From: Thauera phenylacetica B4P
Lineage (GTDB): Bacteria; Pseudomonadota; Gammaproteobacteria; Burkholderiales; Rhodocyclaceae
Direction: 5' to 3'
Assembly (NCBI RefSeq): GCF_000310225.1
Contig: NZ_AMXF01000002.1
Span: 1-64,000 of the forward strand
Length of the DNA: 64,000 nucleotides
In this document: positions 8,847 to 17,301 of the stretch, piece after piece
Numbering within the stretch: the stretch's first letter is position 1
How the letters are laid out: every line of letters begins with the position of its first letter
The notes under the pieces: model-generated
Database searches by the model: none
What the model saw: the letters and a program-made list of their open reading frames with translations, nothing else
What the model was told of the DNA's origin: nothing
Position numbers and translations under genes: made by a program

Positions 8847-9257
8847 ATGAACCTCACCACCCCCGCCTTGCTCTTCCCGGCGATCTCGCTGCTGCTGCTC
8901 GCCTACACCAACCGCTTCCTCACCCTCGCCCAGGTCATCCGCCAGCTCAACGCCTCGGCCGACCGCGGCGCAGCGCTGGTGCAATGCCAGCTCCCCGGGC
9001 TCAAGCGCCGGATTGCGCTCACCCAGTACATGCAGGGCTTCGGCGTGCTGAGCTTCCTGCTGTGCGCCCTGTCGATGCTCGCGCTGTTTCTCGAAGCGGA
9101 GGTGACCGGCCAGTGGATGTTCGGCACCAGCATCGTGACGCTCGCGGTGTCCTTGGTGCTGTCCTTGATCGAGGTGTTGCTATCGACCGAGGCGCTGTCG
9201 CTGGTCGTCCGCGATCTGGAGCAGGCGAAGGGGGAAGGGGATGGCTCCGGCACCTGA
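8847..9257 (+). CDS. DUF2721 family membrane protein
   Basis: A 136-residue small integral membrane protein. Hydrophobic segments lie at about 5-22, 65-85 and 92-112, with a basic cytoplasmic-looking loop between the first two (LKRRIALTQYMQGFGVLSF). This pattern and the length fit the DUF2721 family, whose role is not known. It stands alone, convergent with the OmpA-like gene that follows. The last residues (GEGDGSGT) are low complexity. Confidence 0.8.
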   Translation: MNLTTPALLFPAISLLLLAYTNRFLTLAQVIRQLNASADRGAALVQCQLPGLKRRIALTQYMQGFGVLSFLLCALSMLALFLEAEVTGQWMFGTSIVTLAVSLVLSLIEVLLSTEALSLVVRDLEQAKGEGDGSGT

Positions 9258-9346
9258 AGCCGAGGAGTCCAATCCCCCAGCCGGCCCGTTACGGGGCGCA
9301 GCGGGAAGAGGCGCGCTCTTGCTCCTGGCGCCTCACCCCTGGCACC

Positions 9347-10471
9347 TCACCGGCTGGTCAGCTTGAGCTCGATGCGGCGGTTGCGCGCGTAGGCTTCCTC
9401 GGTGCTGCGCGCATCGAGCGGGTGGAACTCGCCATAGCCGGTGGCAGCCAGGCGCTCGGGCGGGATGCCCTGGCCGTGGAGGAACTTCACGATGGCCAGC
9501 GCCCGCGCGGTCGACAGCTCCCAGTTGGAGGGGAAACGGGGGGTGGCGATCGGGCGGCGGTCGGTGTGGCCGTCCACCTGCAGCACCCAGGGCAGGTCCT
9601 TGGGCATGTCGGCGGACAGCGTCTTCAGCGTTTCGGCCAGGCGGCCGAGCTGGACCATGCCGTCGGCGCTGACCTCGTCCGACGCCGAGGGGAAGAGCAC
9701 CTCGCTGGAGAACACGAAGCGGTCGCCGACGATCTGCACGTCCTTGCGCTCGCCGAGCACCGCCTGCAGACGGCCGAAGAACTCCGAGCGGTAGCGGGCG
9801 AGTTCCTTGACCCGCGCCGCGAGCGCGAGGTTGAGCTCGCGCCCGAGCTCGTCGATCTTCAGGTCCTTGTCTTTCGCAGCGGCCTTGGCGGCGTCGAGCG
9901 CGGCGTTGAGCTGCTCGAGCTGCTCGCGTACCGCGGCGAGCTGGCGGTTGAGCAGCTCGACCTGGGCGATCGCCGCGGTGGACATCTCCTGATGTTCCTT
10001 GAGGCCACGCTCCGAGGTGTCGAGCGCGCTCGCCAGGCGGGCGGCCTCGGCCTCGAGCTCGGCCTTGAGGCGCTGCAGGGCCTCGATGTCGGCGGCAAGG
10101 CGGGCGGCCTCCTCGCGGCGGGTCTTGGCCTCGTCCTGGGCCGCATGCAGTTCGTCGCGCGCGGCGAGCAGCTCGTTGCCGCGCGCCTCGCTTTCGCGCT
10201 GGGCGGCGCCGAGCGAGGCGGACAGCTCGCCGACCTTGACCTCCGCGCGTTCGCGCGCGGTCTGTTCCAGGCTCAGGGTCTTGGCGAGCGCGGCGAGCTC
10301 GGCGTTGAGCTGGGCGAGCGCGCGGTCGCGGCCGCTCACCGCGTCGGCGAGCACGAACTGGCCGATGACGAAGATCAGGATCACGAACACCATCACCATC
10401 AGCAGCGAGGCGAGGGCGTCGACGAAGCCGGGCCAGAAATCCAGCGGCCGGCGGCGGGCGAGTCGGGCCAT
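9347..10471 (-). CDS. OmpA/MotB-like peptidoglycan-binding inner-membrane protein
   Basis: A 374-residue protein with a short basic N-terminus, one membrane helix (about 17-40), a long heptad-rich coiled coil (about 48-215) and a C-terminal OmpA-like domain (about 245-374). The last has the peptidoglycan-binding signatures VDGHTDRRP (299-307), NWELSTARA and NRRIEL. The MotB-like helix carries Asp residues near its start (DFWPGFVDALAS). The adjacent MotA/ExbB-like gene sits three bases upstream, so they form one transcript and probably one ion-driven stator-like complex anchored to the cell wall. Function unknown; this is not a flagellar locus. Confidence 0.85.
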   Translation of the reverse strand: MARLARRRPLDFWPGFVDALASLLMVMVFVILIFVIGQFVLADAVSGRDRALAQLNAELAALAKTLSLEQTARERAEVKVGELSASLGAAQRESEARGNELLAARDELHAAQDEAKTRREEAARLAADIEALQRLKAELEAEAARLASALDTSERGLKEHQEMSTAAIAQVELLNRQLAAVREQLEQLNAALDAAKAAAKDKDLKIDELGRELNLALAARVKELARYRSEFFGRLQAVLGERKDVQIVGDRFVFSSEVLFPSASDEVSADGMVQLGRLAETLKTLSADMPKDLPWVLQVDGHTDRRPIATPRFPSNWELSTARALAIVKFLHGQGIPPERLAATGYGEFHPLDARSTEEAYARNRRIELKLTSR

Positions 10472-10474
10472 GGC

Positions 10475-11554
10475 TCAGTCCGCCTTGTTGCCGCCGGCGC
10501 CACCGAGCGCGGCGCCGATGGTGCGCGACAGCAGGCGCAGCTCGGCGCGCAGGTCCTCGGTGAACTGCGCGCCCTGGGCGGGCTGCTGGGCGAGCTGGCG
10601 GAGCAGGGCGCGCAGCTCGTCCTGCGTGGTGGACAGGGTGGACAGGTCGCGCGATTCGCGCCCGATGAGATCGGCCAGGCGGGTGAGCTGGGCGTTGAGC
10701 TCGCCGAGGTGCTCGGCGGTGGCGCGGCGCTCGCGCTCGGTATCGGCCGCGGAGCGCTGCATGCGCTCGATGCCCTCGGCGGTCTGCTCGAGCAGGGCCT
10801 GCACGTAGGCGGGCACGTTGCCCTCGCCTTCGGCGCCGACGCCGGAGGGCAGCTTGGTCATGTGCGACAGCCAGTCCTCGAGCTCGTTGTAGAAGCGGTT
10901 CTGCGCGTGGCCGGACTGCAGGTCGAGGAAGCCGACCACGAGCGAACCCGCGAGGCCGAAGAGCGAGGTCGAGAAGCTGGTGGCCATGCCACCGAGCGGC
11001 GCGTCCAGCTTCGCTTTCAGCGCCTCGAACATGGCAACGGGATCGCTGCCGACGCTCAAGTTTCCGATGATCTCGCCGATGGAACGGATGGTGGCGAGCA
11101 GACCCCAGAAGGTGCCGAGCAGGCCCAGGAAGATCAAGAGGCCGATCAGGTAGCGCGAAAGGTCGCGCTGCTCCTCGAGGCGGATCTGCACGCCGTCGAG
11201 GATGGAGCGGGTGGTCGCGGGCGAGAGGTGGGCCTGGCCGCGACGGCGGTTGGACAGCACGCGCGCCATCGGGGCGAGCAGCACCGGCTTCAGGCCGGTC
11301 GCCGTGGGCCCGCCGTCGGCCTGCTGGAACTCCTCGATCCACAGCACCTCGCGTTGCAGGCGCCAGACCTGGCGCAGGTTGACGGCGATGCCCACCGCGA
11401 GCACGAAAAGGATCACTCCGTTGAATGCGGCGTTGGCGATGAAGGCGTGCTTGAGTTGCGGCACCAGGGCGGCGGCGAGCGCCGCCACGAGGGCGAGAAA
11501 GACGGCCATCCAGGTCGTGACATGGACGGGTTTGGTGAAGTCCTTGCGTTCCAT
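10475..11554 (-). CDS. MotA/TolQ/ExbB-like proton channel protein
   Basis: A 359-residue inner-membrane protein with hydrophobic segments at about 14-34, 40-58, 130-155 and 188-212. The last two, with the stretch GLLGTFWGLLATIRSIG, match the conserved MotA/TolQ/ExbB core. The C-terminal 140 residues are hydrophilic and helix-rich (AADTERERRATAEHLGELN), probably a cytoplasmic coiled coil. It is the first gene of a two-gene unit with the OmpA-like protein. Similar stand-alone pairs occur in other Proteobacteria. The layout superficially resembles ZorA/ZorB, but no other Zorya gene is nearby. Confidence 0.82.
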   Translation of the reverse strand: MERKDFTKPVHVTTWMAVFLALVAALAAALVPQLKHAFIANAAFNGVILFVLAVGIAVNLRQVWRLQREVLWIEEFQQADGGPTATGLKPVLLAPMARVLSNRRRGQAHLSPATTRSILDGVQIRLEEQRDLSRYLIGLLIFLGLLGTFWGLLATIRSIGEIIGNLSVGSDPVAMFEALKAKLDAPLGGMATSFSTSLFGLAGSLVVGFLDLQSGHAQNRFYNELEDWLSHMTKLPSGVGAEGEGNVPAYVQALLEQTAEGIERMQRSAADTERERRATAEHLGELNAQLTRLADLIGRESRDLSTLSTTQDELRALLRQLAQQPAQGAQFTEDLRAELRLLSRTIGAALGGAGGNKAD

Positions 11555-11647
11555 CGGGAGGTTTTCCGGGTCTGGGAGTGACGACTGCCCATTCAGGGCA
11601 ACGTGGTACCTGCGAGTCTAGCGCGAACCGCGTTAAATGGCGGAATC

Positions 11648-11661
11648 GTGATTTACATCAT
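11648..11661. promoter_or_regulatory. Candidate Crp/Fnr-family binding site
   Basis: GTGATTTACATCAT keeps both core half-sites of the Fnr/Anr palindrome (TGAT-N4-ATCA), and also GTGA-N6-TCA as in Crp sites. It lies 94 bases before the MotA-like start (minus) and 82 bases before the porin start (plus), so either gene could respond. One such match can occur by chance. Confidence 0.4.
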
Positions 11662-11742
11662 GGGATGAGCGGCACTGGGCTCGCTATGCTCCGGGCCTTT
11701 TCGGAACTGGACCCGATCCATGATCGGGAGAGGTGTTGTTCG

Positions 11743-13062
11743 GTGTTGACCGTGATACCCCGATGTCTCGCCGCGATCGCGGCGACCGCCCTGTGCGCGA
11801 CGAGTGCGGCCGTGTACGCCGAGGGGCAGCCCGCGGCGGACGCGGATGTACGCTGGAGCGTGAGCGGCTTCGGCACGCTCGGAGCGGCCTGGCACGCCGC
11901 GGACGACACGCAGTTCCGCCGCAGTGTGGACCAGCGTCGCGGCACGCGCGCGAACGAGCTCGACTTCGGCATCGACAGCACCCTCGGCCTGCAAGTGCAT
12001 GGTGCGTTGACGCCGCAGTGGTCGGTGCTGGCGCAGGCGGTCATGAACCAGGGTCGGCACGGCGAATGGGGGCCGCACCTGGTTTGGGGCTTCGTCAAGT
12101 ACGTGCCGAACGACTGGCTCGAGTTGCGCGCCGGTCGTCTGGTCACCGACATCTACCTCGACGGCGACTCGCGCCACGTCGGCTACGCCTACACGGCGGT
12201 GCGTCCTTACGCCGACGTGTACGGCCGCCTGACCTACGACAACTTCGACGGCCTCGACGCGACCGTCCAGCACGCCCTCGGCGACGGTCTGCTGCGCTTC
12301 AAGCTGTTCGGCGGGCGCACGCGCGGCAGCGTCTTTCTGAATGATCGGGAACATCCGGTCAAGGTCGGCCGCAGCTTCGGCGCCACCCTCGACTGGATCG
12401 GACCGGAGCTGAGCCTCAAGCTGTCGTGGGGCAACATGGTGACCACCCGCAACGATATCTACGCACCGCTGCGCCCGGTGCTGCAAGGCGTGGCGGAAGG
12501 GGCGCACGCGCTGGGCGATCACCGGCTGGCAGCGCAAGCATCGACGCTCGCGTCGGAGATCGCCAATTCGAACCGGATCGGCTACCTGGGGGCGGCGCTC
12601 GCCTGGGAGCGGGGGCCGCTCTCGCTGCAACTCATGGGCACCGACATGTCGATGACCGTGTTTCCCGGCTTCGAGGGCTGGGGTGCGGGGGCGACCGCGG
12701 CCTACCGCATGGGGCGCTGGAAGCCCTATGTCACGTGGTCGCGCAGCCTCCTCGATCCGAAGGACCGGCCCTTTGACCTGGACAGGCCGATTCCGCAGGA
12801 ACTGCCTCCGCCCCTCGCGGGCTACCCGGTGGCGGTCGGGCATCTGCGCGGGCTTTATCCGACGATCACCGGCTACACCCGCCACGACCAGACCACCATC
12901 GGCGCAGGTGTCCGCTACGACGTCGCCGAAAACGTGGCTTTGAAGCTGCAGGTCGACCGCATCGACGCGAAGCGCTCCTCCACGCTGCTCGACGACAGGG
13001 GCTATGTCACCGGTCCCCGCGCGCTGACGGTGTTTTCCGCAACGCTGGATTTCGTCTTCTGA
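11743..13062 (+). CDS. Porin-like outer-membrane protein
   Basis: The preferred GTG start gives 439 residues. It follows GGGAGAGG and begins a clear signal peptide (residues 1-26, LTVIPRCLAAIAATALCATS then AAVYA). The open frame extends upstream, but that part does not look like coding sequence. The mature protein is rich in alternating aromatic and polar strands (DWLELRAGRLVTDIYLDG, YADVYGRLTYDNFDG) and ends DFVF with a terminal Phe, as in outer-membrane beta barrels. No specific porin family is recognised. It heads a likely three-gene unit with a periplasmic PBP-like protein and a membrane diguanylate cyclase. Confidence 0.75.
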   Translation: MLTVIPRCLAAIAATALCATSAAVYAEGQPAADADVRWSVSGFGTLGAAWHAADDTQFRRSVDQRRGTRANELDFGIDSTLGLQVHGALTPQWSVLAQAVMNQGRHGEWGPHLVWGFVKYVPNDWLELRAGRLVTDIYLDGDSRHVGYAYTAVRPYADVYGRLTYDNFDGLDATVQHALGDGLLRFKLFGGRTRGSVFLNDREHPVKVGRSFGATLDWIGPELSLKLSWGNMVTTRNDIYAPLRPVLQGVAEGAHALGDHRLAAQASTLASEIANSNRIGYLGAALAWERGPLSLQLMGTDMSMTVFPGFEGWGAGATAAYRMGRWKPYVTWSRSLLDPKDRPFDLDRPIPQELPPPLAGYPVAVGHLRGLYPTITGYTRHDQTTIGAGVRYDVAENVALKLQVDRIDAKRSSTLLDDRGYVTGPRALTVFSATLDFVF

Positions 13063-13072
13063 GCGTCCGGCC

Positions 13073-13495
13073 ATGCGAATCCCTGCTCTTGTCCCTGTTC
13101 TCCTCGCCCTGCTGCTCTCCACGCAAGGCGCCGCCGCCGAGGAGCTCGTCGTCATCGTCCACCGCGACAGCGGCATCTCCACCCTGAGCCGTGAGCAGGC
13201 CAGCCATCTCTTCCTCGGGCGCGTGAAGATGCTGCCGCCGGGGGGGCGTGCAAACGTGGTCGAGGTGGAGCCTTTGCGCGCGAGCTTCTATCGTCGCCTG
13301 CTCGGCCGCGAGATCGCCGAGATCAATGCCTACTGGGCGCGCCTGCAGTTCTCCGGGCGGACGCAGCCGCCGCTGCGGGTGTCCGACAGCGCTGCGGCGG
13401 TCGCCCGCGTCGCCGAGGATCCGCAGGCGATCGCGTTCGTCGATGCCGTGCCCGACGATCCTCGTGCGCGGGTGGTGTTGCGCCTTGGCCCCTGA
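13073..13495 (+). CDS. Small periplasmic PBP-like (PstS-type) protein
   Basis: 140 residues with a signal peptide (1-22, ending GAAA before EELVV). The mature part resembles a minimal phosphate-binding-protein-like fold: VVIVHRDSGISTLSREQASHLFLGR is typical of PstS-like domains. At about 118 mature residues it is much shorter than a transport-binding protein, and no permease is nearby. It starts 10 bases after the porin gene and its end overlaps the diguanylate cyclase start, so it is probably a periplasmic sensor or partner for that enzyme. Ligand unknown. Confidence 0.75.
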   Translation: MRIPALVPVLLALLLSTQGAAAEELVVIVHRDSGISTLSREQASHLFLGRVKMLPPGGRANVVEVEPLRASFYRRLLGREIAEINAYWARLQFSGRTQPPLRVSDSAAAVARVAEDPQAIAFVDAVPDDPRARVVLRLGP

Positions 13496-15113
13496 GCCCG
13501 TCTCCGACGGCGACGAGCCGACACGAGCCTTCCGCCGCGTGCGCCGCACGCGTGGCATCGCCTTCCGCACGACGGCGAGCATCCTCGTGTTCGGCGGATT
13601 GGTGGGCGGCATCGCCGCCGTGGGCAGCGCCAAGCTGATCGAGCACAAGGAGCACCGTCGACTCAACGACGCGCTGGTCGAGTCCATGGCCGCGGTGCAG
13701 CGCACCGCCAGCGTGGCCGCCTATGCGCGCGACGAGCAGCTCGCTGCCGAGGTCGTCGCTGGCTTGCTGCAGAGCAGCAGCGTCGCCCATGCCGAGATCC
13801 TCGAGGGCGACACGGTGCTCGCTGCGGTCGGCGCGAACACCGCGTCGGCATCGCCGAACGGCGCAGCCCTGCGCGGGCTGTTGCGCTCGCCCTTCGACGC
13901 CAGTGAGACGATCGGCGAGCTGCGTGTCATCCCCGCCTCGGCCTTCATCGCAGCGAAGGCCGCCGACTACTCGCGCCTGGTCGCGTCCCTGCTTGCCGTT
14001 CTGGTGCTGTCGATCACGCTCGGGGTGGCCTGGCTGGTCGGTCGCGGCGTCACGCGCGGGATCGGTCGCCTCGCCGGCGAGCTGCACGGCCTCGACGTGG
14101 TGTCGGGCAGCAAGGTCACGGCTCCCGCCGGCCATGCCGAGGACGAACTCGGCCGTCTGGCCGGCGACATCAACGCCTTGCTCGAGCGCATGGACGCGGC
14201 GCTCGCGCGCGAGCGCGAGGCGCGTGGCCTGCACGCCGCGGCAGAGCGCAAGTGGCGGCTGATCTTCGACAACGCGGGGTCCGGGCTGTTCACGCTCGAC
14301 GCGCAGGGCGGCCTGGTCGAATGGAACGCGGCGCTGGTGCGGGCGCTCGGCCTCAAGGACGACGAGTGCGCGCGCGGAGGGGCGAGCCTGGCCGAACTGC
14401 TCGGGGATGGAGCGGGCAGGCTCGAGCGCATGAGGGCTGCGATCGTCGAAGGCAGCGAGGCGGCGAGCGCGGATTTCGAGCGTCGCGACGCCGATGGCGG
14501 TTCGCGCTGGCTGCACGTGGTGCTCAATGCGGTGGAGGGCGGCGGCGAGCTCCTGCAGGGCATCGTCAACGACATCACCGAGCGCAAGCACGCCGAGGAC
14601 AAGGCGCGCGCGCAAGCCGAGCGCGATGCGCTCACCGGCCTGCTGAACCGCCGCGGACTTGAGCGCGCCTACTCCGCGCGCCTGCACGAATACGCCGGCA
14701 CCGCCGGGCTGGGCGTCTTGCTGGTGGACCTCGACGGCTTCAAGTGGGTGAACGACAACCACGGCCACGAAGCTGGCGACGAGCTGCTCCAGCTCGTGGC
14801 GCGCCGGATCGAGGGAGTGGTGCGGCGCAGCGACAAGGTGGCGCGCATCGGCGGCGACGAGTTCGTGCTGCTGCTCGACGATCTCAAGTCGATGTCGATG
14901 GCGCGCAACATCGCAGCCAAGCTGGTCGACGTGCTCAGCCAGCCCTTTGCCGTGCTCGACGGCTGCAAGGTGCGCATCGGGGCGAGCGTCGGCGTGGTGT
15001 TCACCCAGTATCCGTCCGGACAGATGGCCGAGCTGCTGCGCCGTGCCGATGCCGCCATGTACGAGGCCAAGAAGGCCGGCAAGTCGCAGTACTGCTTCGC
15101 CTTTCCGGTCTGA
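13485..15113 (+). CDS. CHASE8-HAMP-PAS-GGDEF membrane diguanylate cyclase
   Basis: 542 residues from the TTG at 13485, which overlaps the PBP-like gene by 11 bases; GTG 13464 is an alternative. It makes cyclic di-GMP. Order: TM1 (about 28-50), periplasmic CHASE8-like sensor with VQRTASVAAYARDEQLAAEV, TM2 (about 160-185), HAMP, PAS (about 255-370, ending VNDITERKHAE) and GGDEF. The active site GGDEF is intact at 456-460 and the inhibitory RxxD site is present at 447-450. CHASE8 cyclases such as YfiN are held off by a small periplasmic protein (YfiR), so the PBP-like neighbour could play that part here. Confidence 0.88.
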   Translation: MAPEPVSDGDEPTRAFRRVRRTRGIAFRTTASILVFGGLVGGIAAVGSAKLIEHKEHRRLNDALVESMAAVQRTASVAAYARDEQLAAEVVAGLLQSSSVAHAEILEGDTVLAAVGANTASASPNGAALRGLLRSPFDASETIGELRVIPASAFIAAKAADYSRLVASLLAVLVLSITLGVAWLVGRGVTRGIGRLAGELHGLDVVSGSKVTAPAGHAEDELGRLAGDINALLERMDAALAREREARGLHAAAERKWRLIFDNAGSGLFTLDAQGGLVEWNAALVRALGLKDDECARGGASLAELLGDGAGRLERMRAAIVEGSEAASADFERRDADGGSRWLHVVLNAVEGGGELLQGIVNDITERKHAEDKARAQAERDALTGLLNRRGLERAYSARLHEYAGTAGLGVLLVDLDGFKWVNDNHGHEAGDELLQLVARRIEGVVRRSDKVARIGGDEFVLLLDDLKSMSMARNIAAKLVDVLSQPFAVLDGCKVRIGASVGVVFTQYPSGQMAELLRRADAAMYEAKKAGKSQYCFAFPV

Positions 15114-15114
15114 G

Positions 15115-15140
15115 GGCGGGCTGCGGGCGCGCGGCCCGCC
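15115..15140 (+). terminator. Weak hairpin after the cyclase gene
   Basis: GGCGGGC and GCCCGCC pair around a 12-base GC-rich loop directly after the stop. No T-tract follows, so it may act only as a pause or RNA-stability element. Confidence 0.35.
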
Positions 15141-15231
15141 TGCAACAATTCAGTACATTCCACAAACAGTTGCGCAAAAGTGGCTTGCCACACTCCAGCC
15201 TGAACTGGATCGGACGCGTTCGCGCGTCCCG

Positions 15232-15264
15232 CCCGGGCCTTATAAAACACACCAAGGGCCCGGG
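15232..15264. promoter_or_regulatory. Leader dyad before the acyl-CoA ligase gene
   Basis: CCCGGGCCTT and AAGGGCCCGGG (one bulged G) flank a 12-base AT-rich loop that holds most of TATAAA (15241-15246). If TATAAA is a -10 box the dyad would be an operator over the promoter, but the -35 region (TTCGCG) is poor. It lies 40 bases before the start codon. Confidence 0.3.
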
Positions 15265-15304
15265 TGCGGAGACAGACAGGACAAGACCAAAGGAGGAGTG
15301 TGGC

Positions 15305-17290
15305 ATGGACACACGCACGAGCGCGCCCGAGCCCGGGCAGGGCGGGGCGGGGCCGGATACCTTTCCGCGCTGGCTGATGCACCACGCCAAGGCGCGCCCC
15401 CAGCAGGCGGCGATGCGCGAGAAGGCCTACGGGATCTGGCAGACCTACACCTGGGCGCAGGTGGCCGAGAACGTGCGCGCCATCGCCTGCGGGCTGGCGC
15501 AGCTCGGCTTCAAGCGCGGCGACCGCCTCGCGGTGGTGGGCGACAACCGCCCCCGCCTGTACTGGTCGGTGGCGGCCTGCCAGTGCCTGGGCGGCATCCC
15601 GGTGATGATGTACCAGGACGCCGTGGCCCAGGAGATGGCCTACGTGCTGCAGGACGCCGAGATCAAGTTTGCCGTGGTCGAGGACCAGGAGCAGGTGGAC
15701 AAGATGGTCGAGATCCAGCCCGATGCGCCGCTGCTCGAGCACGTGATCTACGACGATCCCCGCGGCATGCGCCACTACACCCAGACCCTGCTGATGGGTC
15801 TGGACGAGCTGCAGGAGATGGGGCGGATCCACGACCGCAACCAGCCCGACTTCCTCGACGGCGAGATCGCCAAGGGGGCCTCGGACGACATCTCGATCAT
15901 GCTGTACACCTCGGGCACCACCGGCAAGCCCAAGGGCGTGTGCCAGACCCACGGCGCCTTCATCGCCGCGGCGAGCGGCGCGATCCAGTTCGACAAGCTC
16001 ACCGACAAGGAGGACATCCTGTCCTACCTGCCGATGGCCTGGGTGGGCGACCACCTGTTCTCGTTCGCGCAGGCCACGGTGGCGGGCTTCACGATCAACT
16101 GTCCGGAGTCGGGCGAGACCGTGATGAACGACCTGCGCGAGATCGGCCCCACCTATTACTTCGCCCCGCCGCGCGTGTTCGAGAACCTGCTCACCCAGGT
16201 GATGATCCGCATGGAAGACGCCGGTAGCCTCAAGCGCAAAATCTTTCACCACTTCATGGACGTCGCCCGCCGCTGCGGCGCCGACATCCTCGACGGCAAG
16301 CCGGTGTCGGGCGGCGACCGCTTCCAGTACTGGCTGGGCAACCTGCTGGTGTACGGGCCGCTCAAGAACGTGCTCGGCATGAGCCGCATCCGCGTTGCCT
16401 ATACCGCGGGCGCTGCGATCGGTCCCGACCTGTTCCGCTTCTACCGCTCGATCGGCATCAACCTCAAGCAGCTCTACGGCCAGACCGAGACCTGCGCCTA
16501 CGTGTGCCTGCAGCCGGACGGCCAGATCAAGCTCGATTCGGTCGGCAAGCCCGCGCCCTTCGTCGAGGTCAAGCTCGCCGACAACGGCGAGATCCTGGTC
16601 AAGGGGCCGATGCTGCTCAAGGCCTACTACAAGCGCCCCGACGCCACCGCCGAGTCGATCAACGCCGACGGCTACTTCATGACCGGCGACGCGGGCTTCT
16701 TCGACGAGGACGGCCACCTGAAGATCATCGATCGCGCCAAGGACGTCGGCAAGATGGCCGACGGCACGATGTTCGCGCCCAACTACATCGAGAACAAGCT
16801 CAAGTTCTTCCAGCACGTCAAGGAGGCGGTGACCTTCGGCGCCGGCAAGGAATTCGCCACCGCCTTCATCAACATCGACCTCGAGGCCGTGGGCAACTGG
16901 GCGGAGAAGAAGGGCATGGCCTATTCGGGTTACACCGACCTGGCGCAGCAGGCGGCGGTGTACGAGCTGATCCGCGACTGCGTGGAGAAGGTCAACGCCG
17001 ACCTCGCCGCCGACCCCAACATGAGCGGCTCGCAGATCAAGCGCTTCCTGATCCTGCACAAGGAGCTCGACGCCGACGACGGCGAGCTCACCCGCACGCG
17101 CAAGGTGCGGCGCAACTTCATCGCCGAGAAGTACGGCGAGCTGATCGAGGCGATGTTCGAGGGCAGGAAGACCCAGTTCATCGAGACCCAGGTCAAGTAC
17201 GAGGACGGCCGCACCGGCAAGGTCTCGGCCGACCTGCGCATCGAGGAAGTGAAGACCTTCGCGCCGCAAGCCGGCAAGCGCGCGGCCTGA
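15305..17290 (+). CDS. AMP-dependent acyl-CoA synthetase (FadD15-like)
   Basis: 661 residues. Activates a carboxylic acid to its CoA thioester through an acyl-adenylate. It has the P-loop-like motif YTSGTTGKPKG (201-211), the YGQTE adenylate motif, and TGDAGFFDEDGHLKIIDRAK of the hinge region. Length and the insert-rich C-terminus resemble the long FadD15-type synthetases. The start is well set by GGAGG before the ATG. It heads a unit with LivG, LivH, LivM, a substrate-binding protein and LivF, all on the same strand with short gaps, so it probably activates what that transporter brings in. The substrate cannot be read from the sequence; aromatic or branched acids are likely. Confidence 0.85.
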   Translation: MDTRTSAPEPGQGGAGPDTFPRWLMHHAKARPQQAAMREKAYGIWQTYTWAQVAENVRAIACGLAQLGFKRGDRLAVVGDNRPRLYWSVAACQCLGGIPVMMYQDAVAQEMAYVLQDAEIKFAVVEDQEQVDKMVEIQPDAPLLEHVIYDDPRGMRHYTQTLLMGLDELQEMGRIHDRNQPDFLDGEIAKGASDDISIMLYTSGTTGKPKGVCQTHGAFIAAASGAIQFDKLTDKEDILSYLPMAWVGDHLFSFAQATVAGFTINCPESGETVMNDLREIGPTYYFAPPRVFENLLTQVMIRMEDAGSLKRKIFHHFMDVARRCGADILDGKPVSGGDRFQYWLGNLLVYGPLKNVLGMSRIRVAYTAGAAIGPDLFRFYRSIGINLKQLYGQTETCAYVCLQPDGQIKLDSVGKPAPFVEVKLADNGEILVKGPMLLKAYYKRPDATAESINADGYFMTGDAGFFDEDGHLKIIDRAKDVGKMADGTMFAPNYIENKLKFFQHVKEAVTFGAGKEFATAFINIDLEAVGNWAEKKGMAYSGYTDLAQQAAVYELIRDCVEKVNADLAADPNMSGSQIKRFLILHKELDADDGELTRTRKVRRNFIAEKYGELIEAMFEGRKTQFIETQVKYEDGRTGKVSADLRIEEVKTFAPQAGKRAA

Positions 17291-17301
17291 GGGGACGAGG
17301 A

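Noticed and set aside
9347-11554. Zorya defence system (ZorA/ZorB)
   Set aside because: Only the motor-like pair is present. No ZorC, ZorD or ZorE gene lies on either side, the MotA-like protein is short, and neighbours are a DUF2721 protein and a porin.
8816-11581. Long plus-strand frame (about 921 codons) across the MotA/OmpA-like genes
   Set aside because: It is the antisense of two clearly recognisable genes and is rich in Arg, Gly and Ala without a domain.
11578-11742. Upstream extension of the porin-like gene to an ATG at 11578
   Set aside because: It would put 55 non-hydrophobic residues before the signal peptide; the GTG at 11743 has a Shine-Dalgarno and begins the signal peptide.
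13073-13495. Phosphate transporter binding protein (PstS)
   Set aside because: Too short, and no pst permease or ATPase is nearby; it fits better as a sensor partner of the cyclase.
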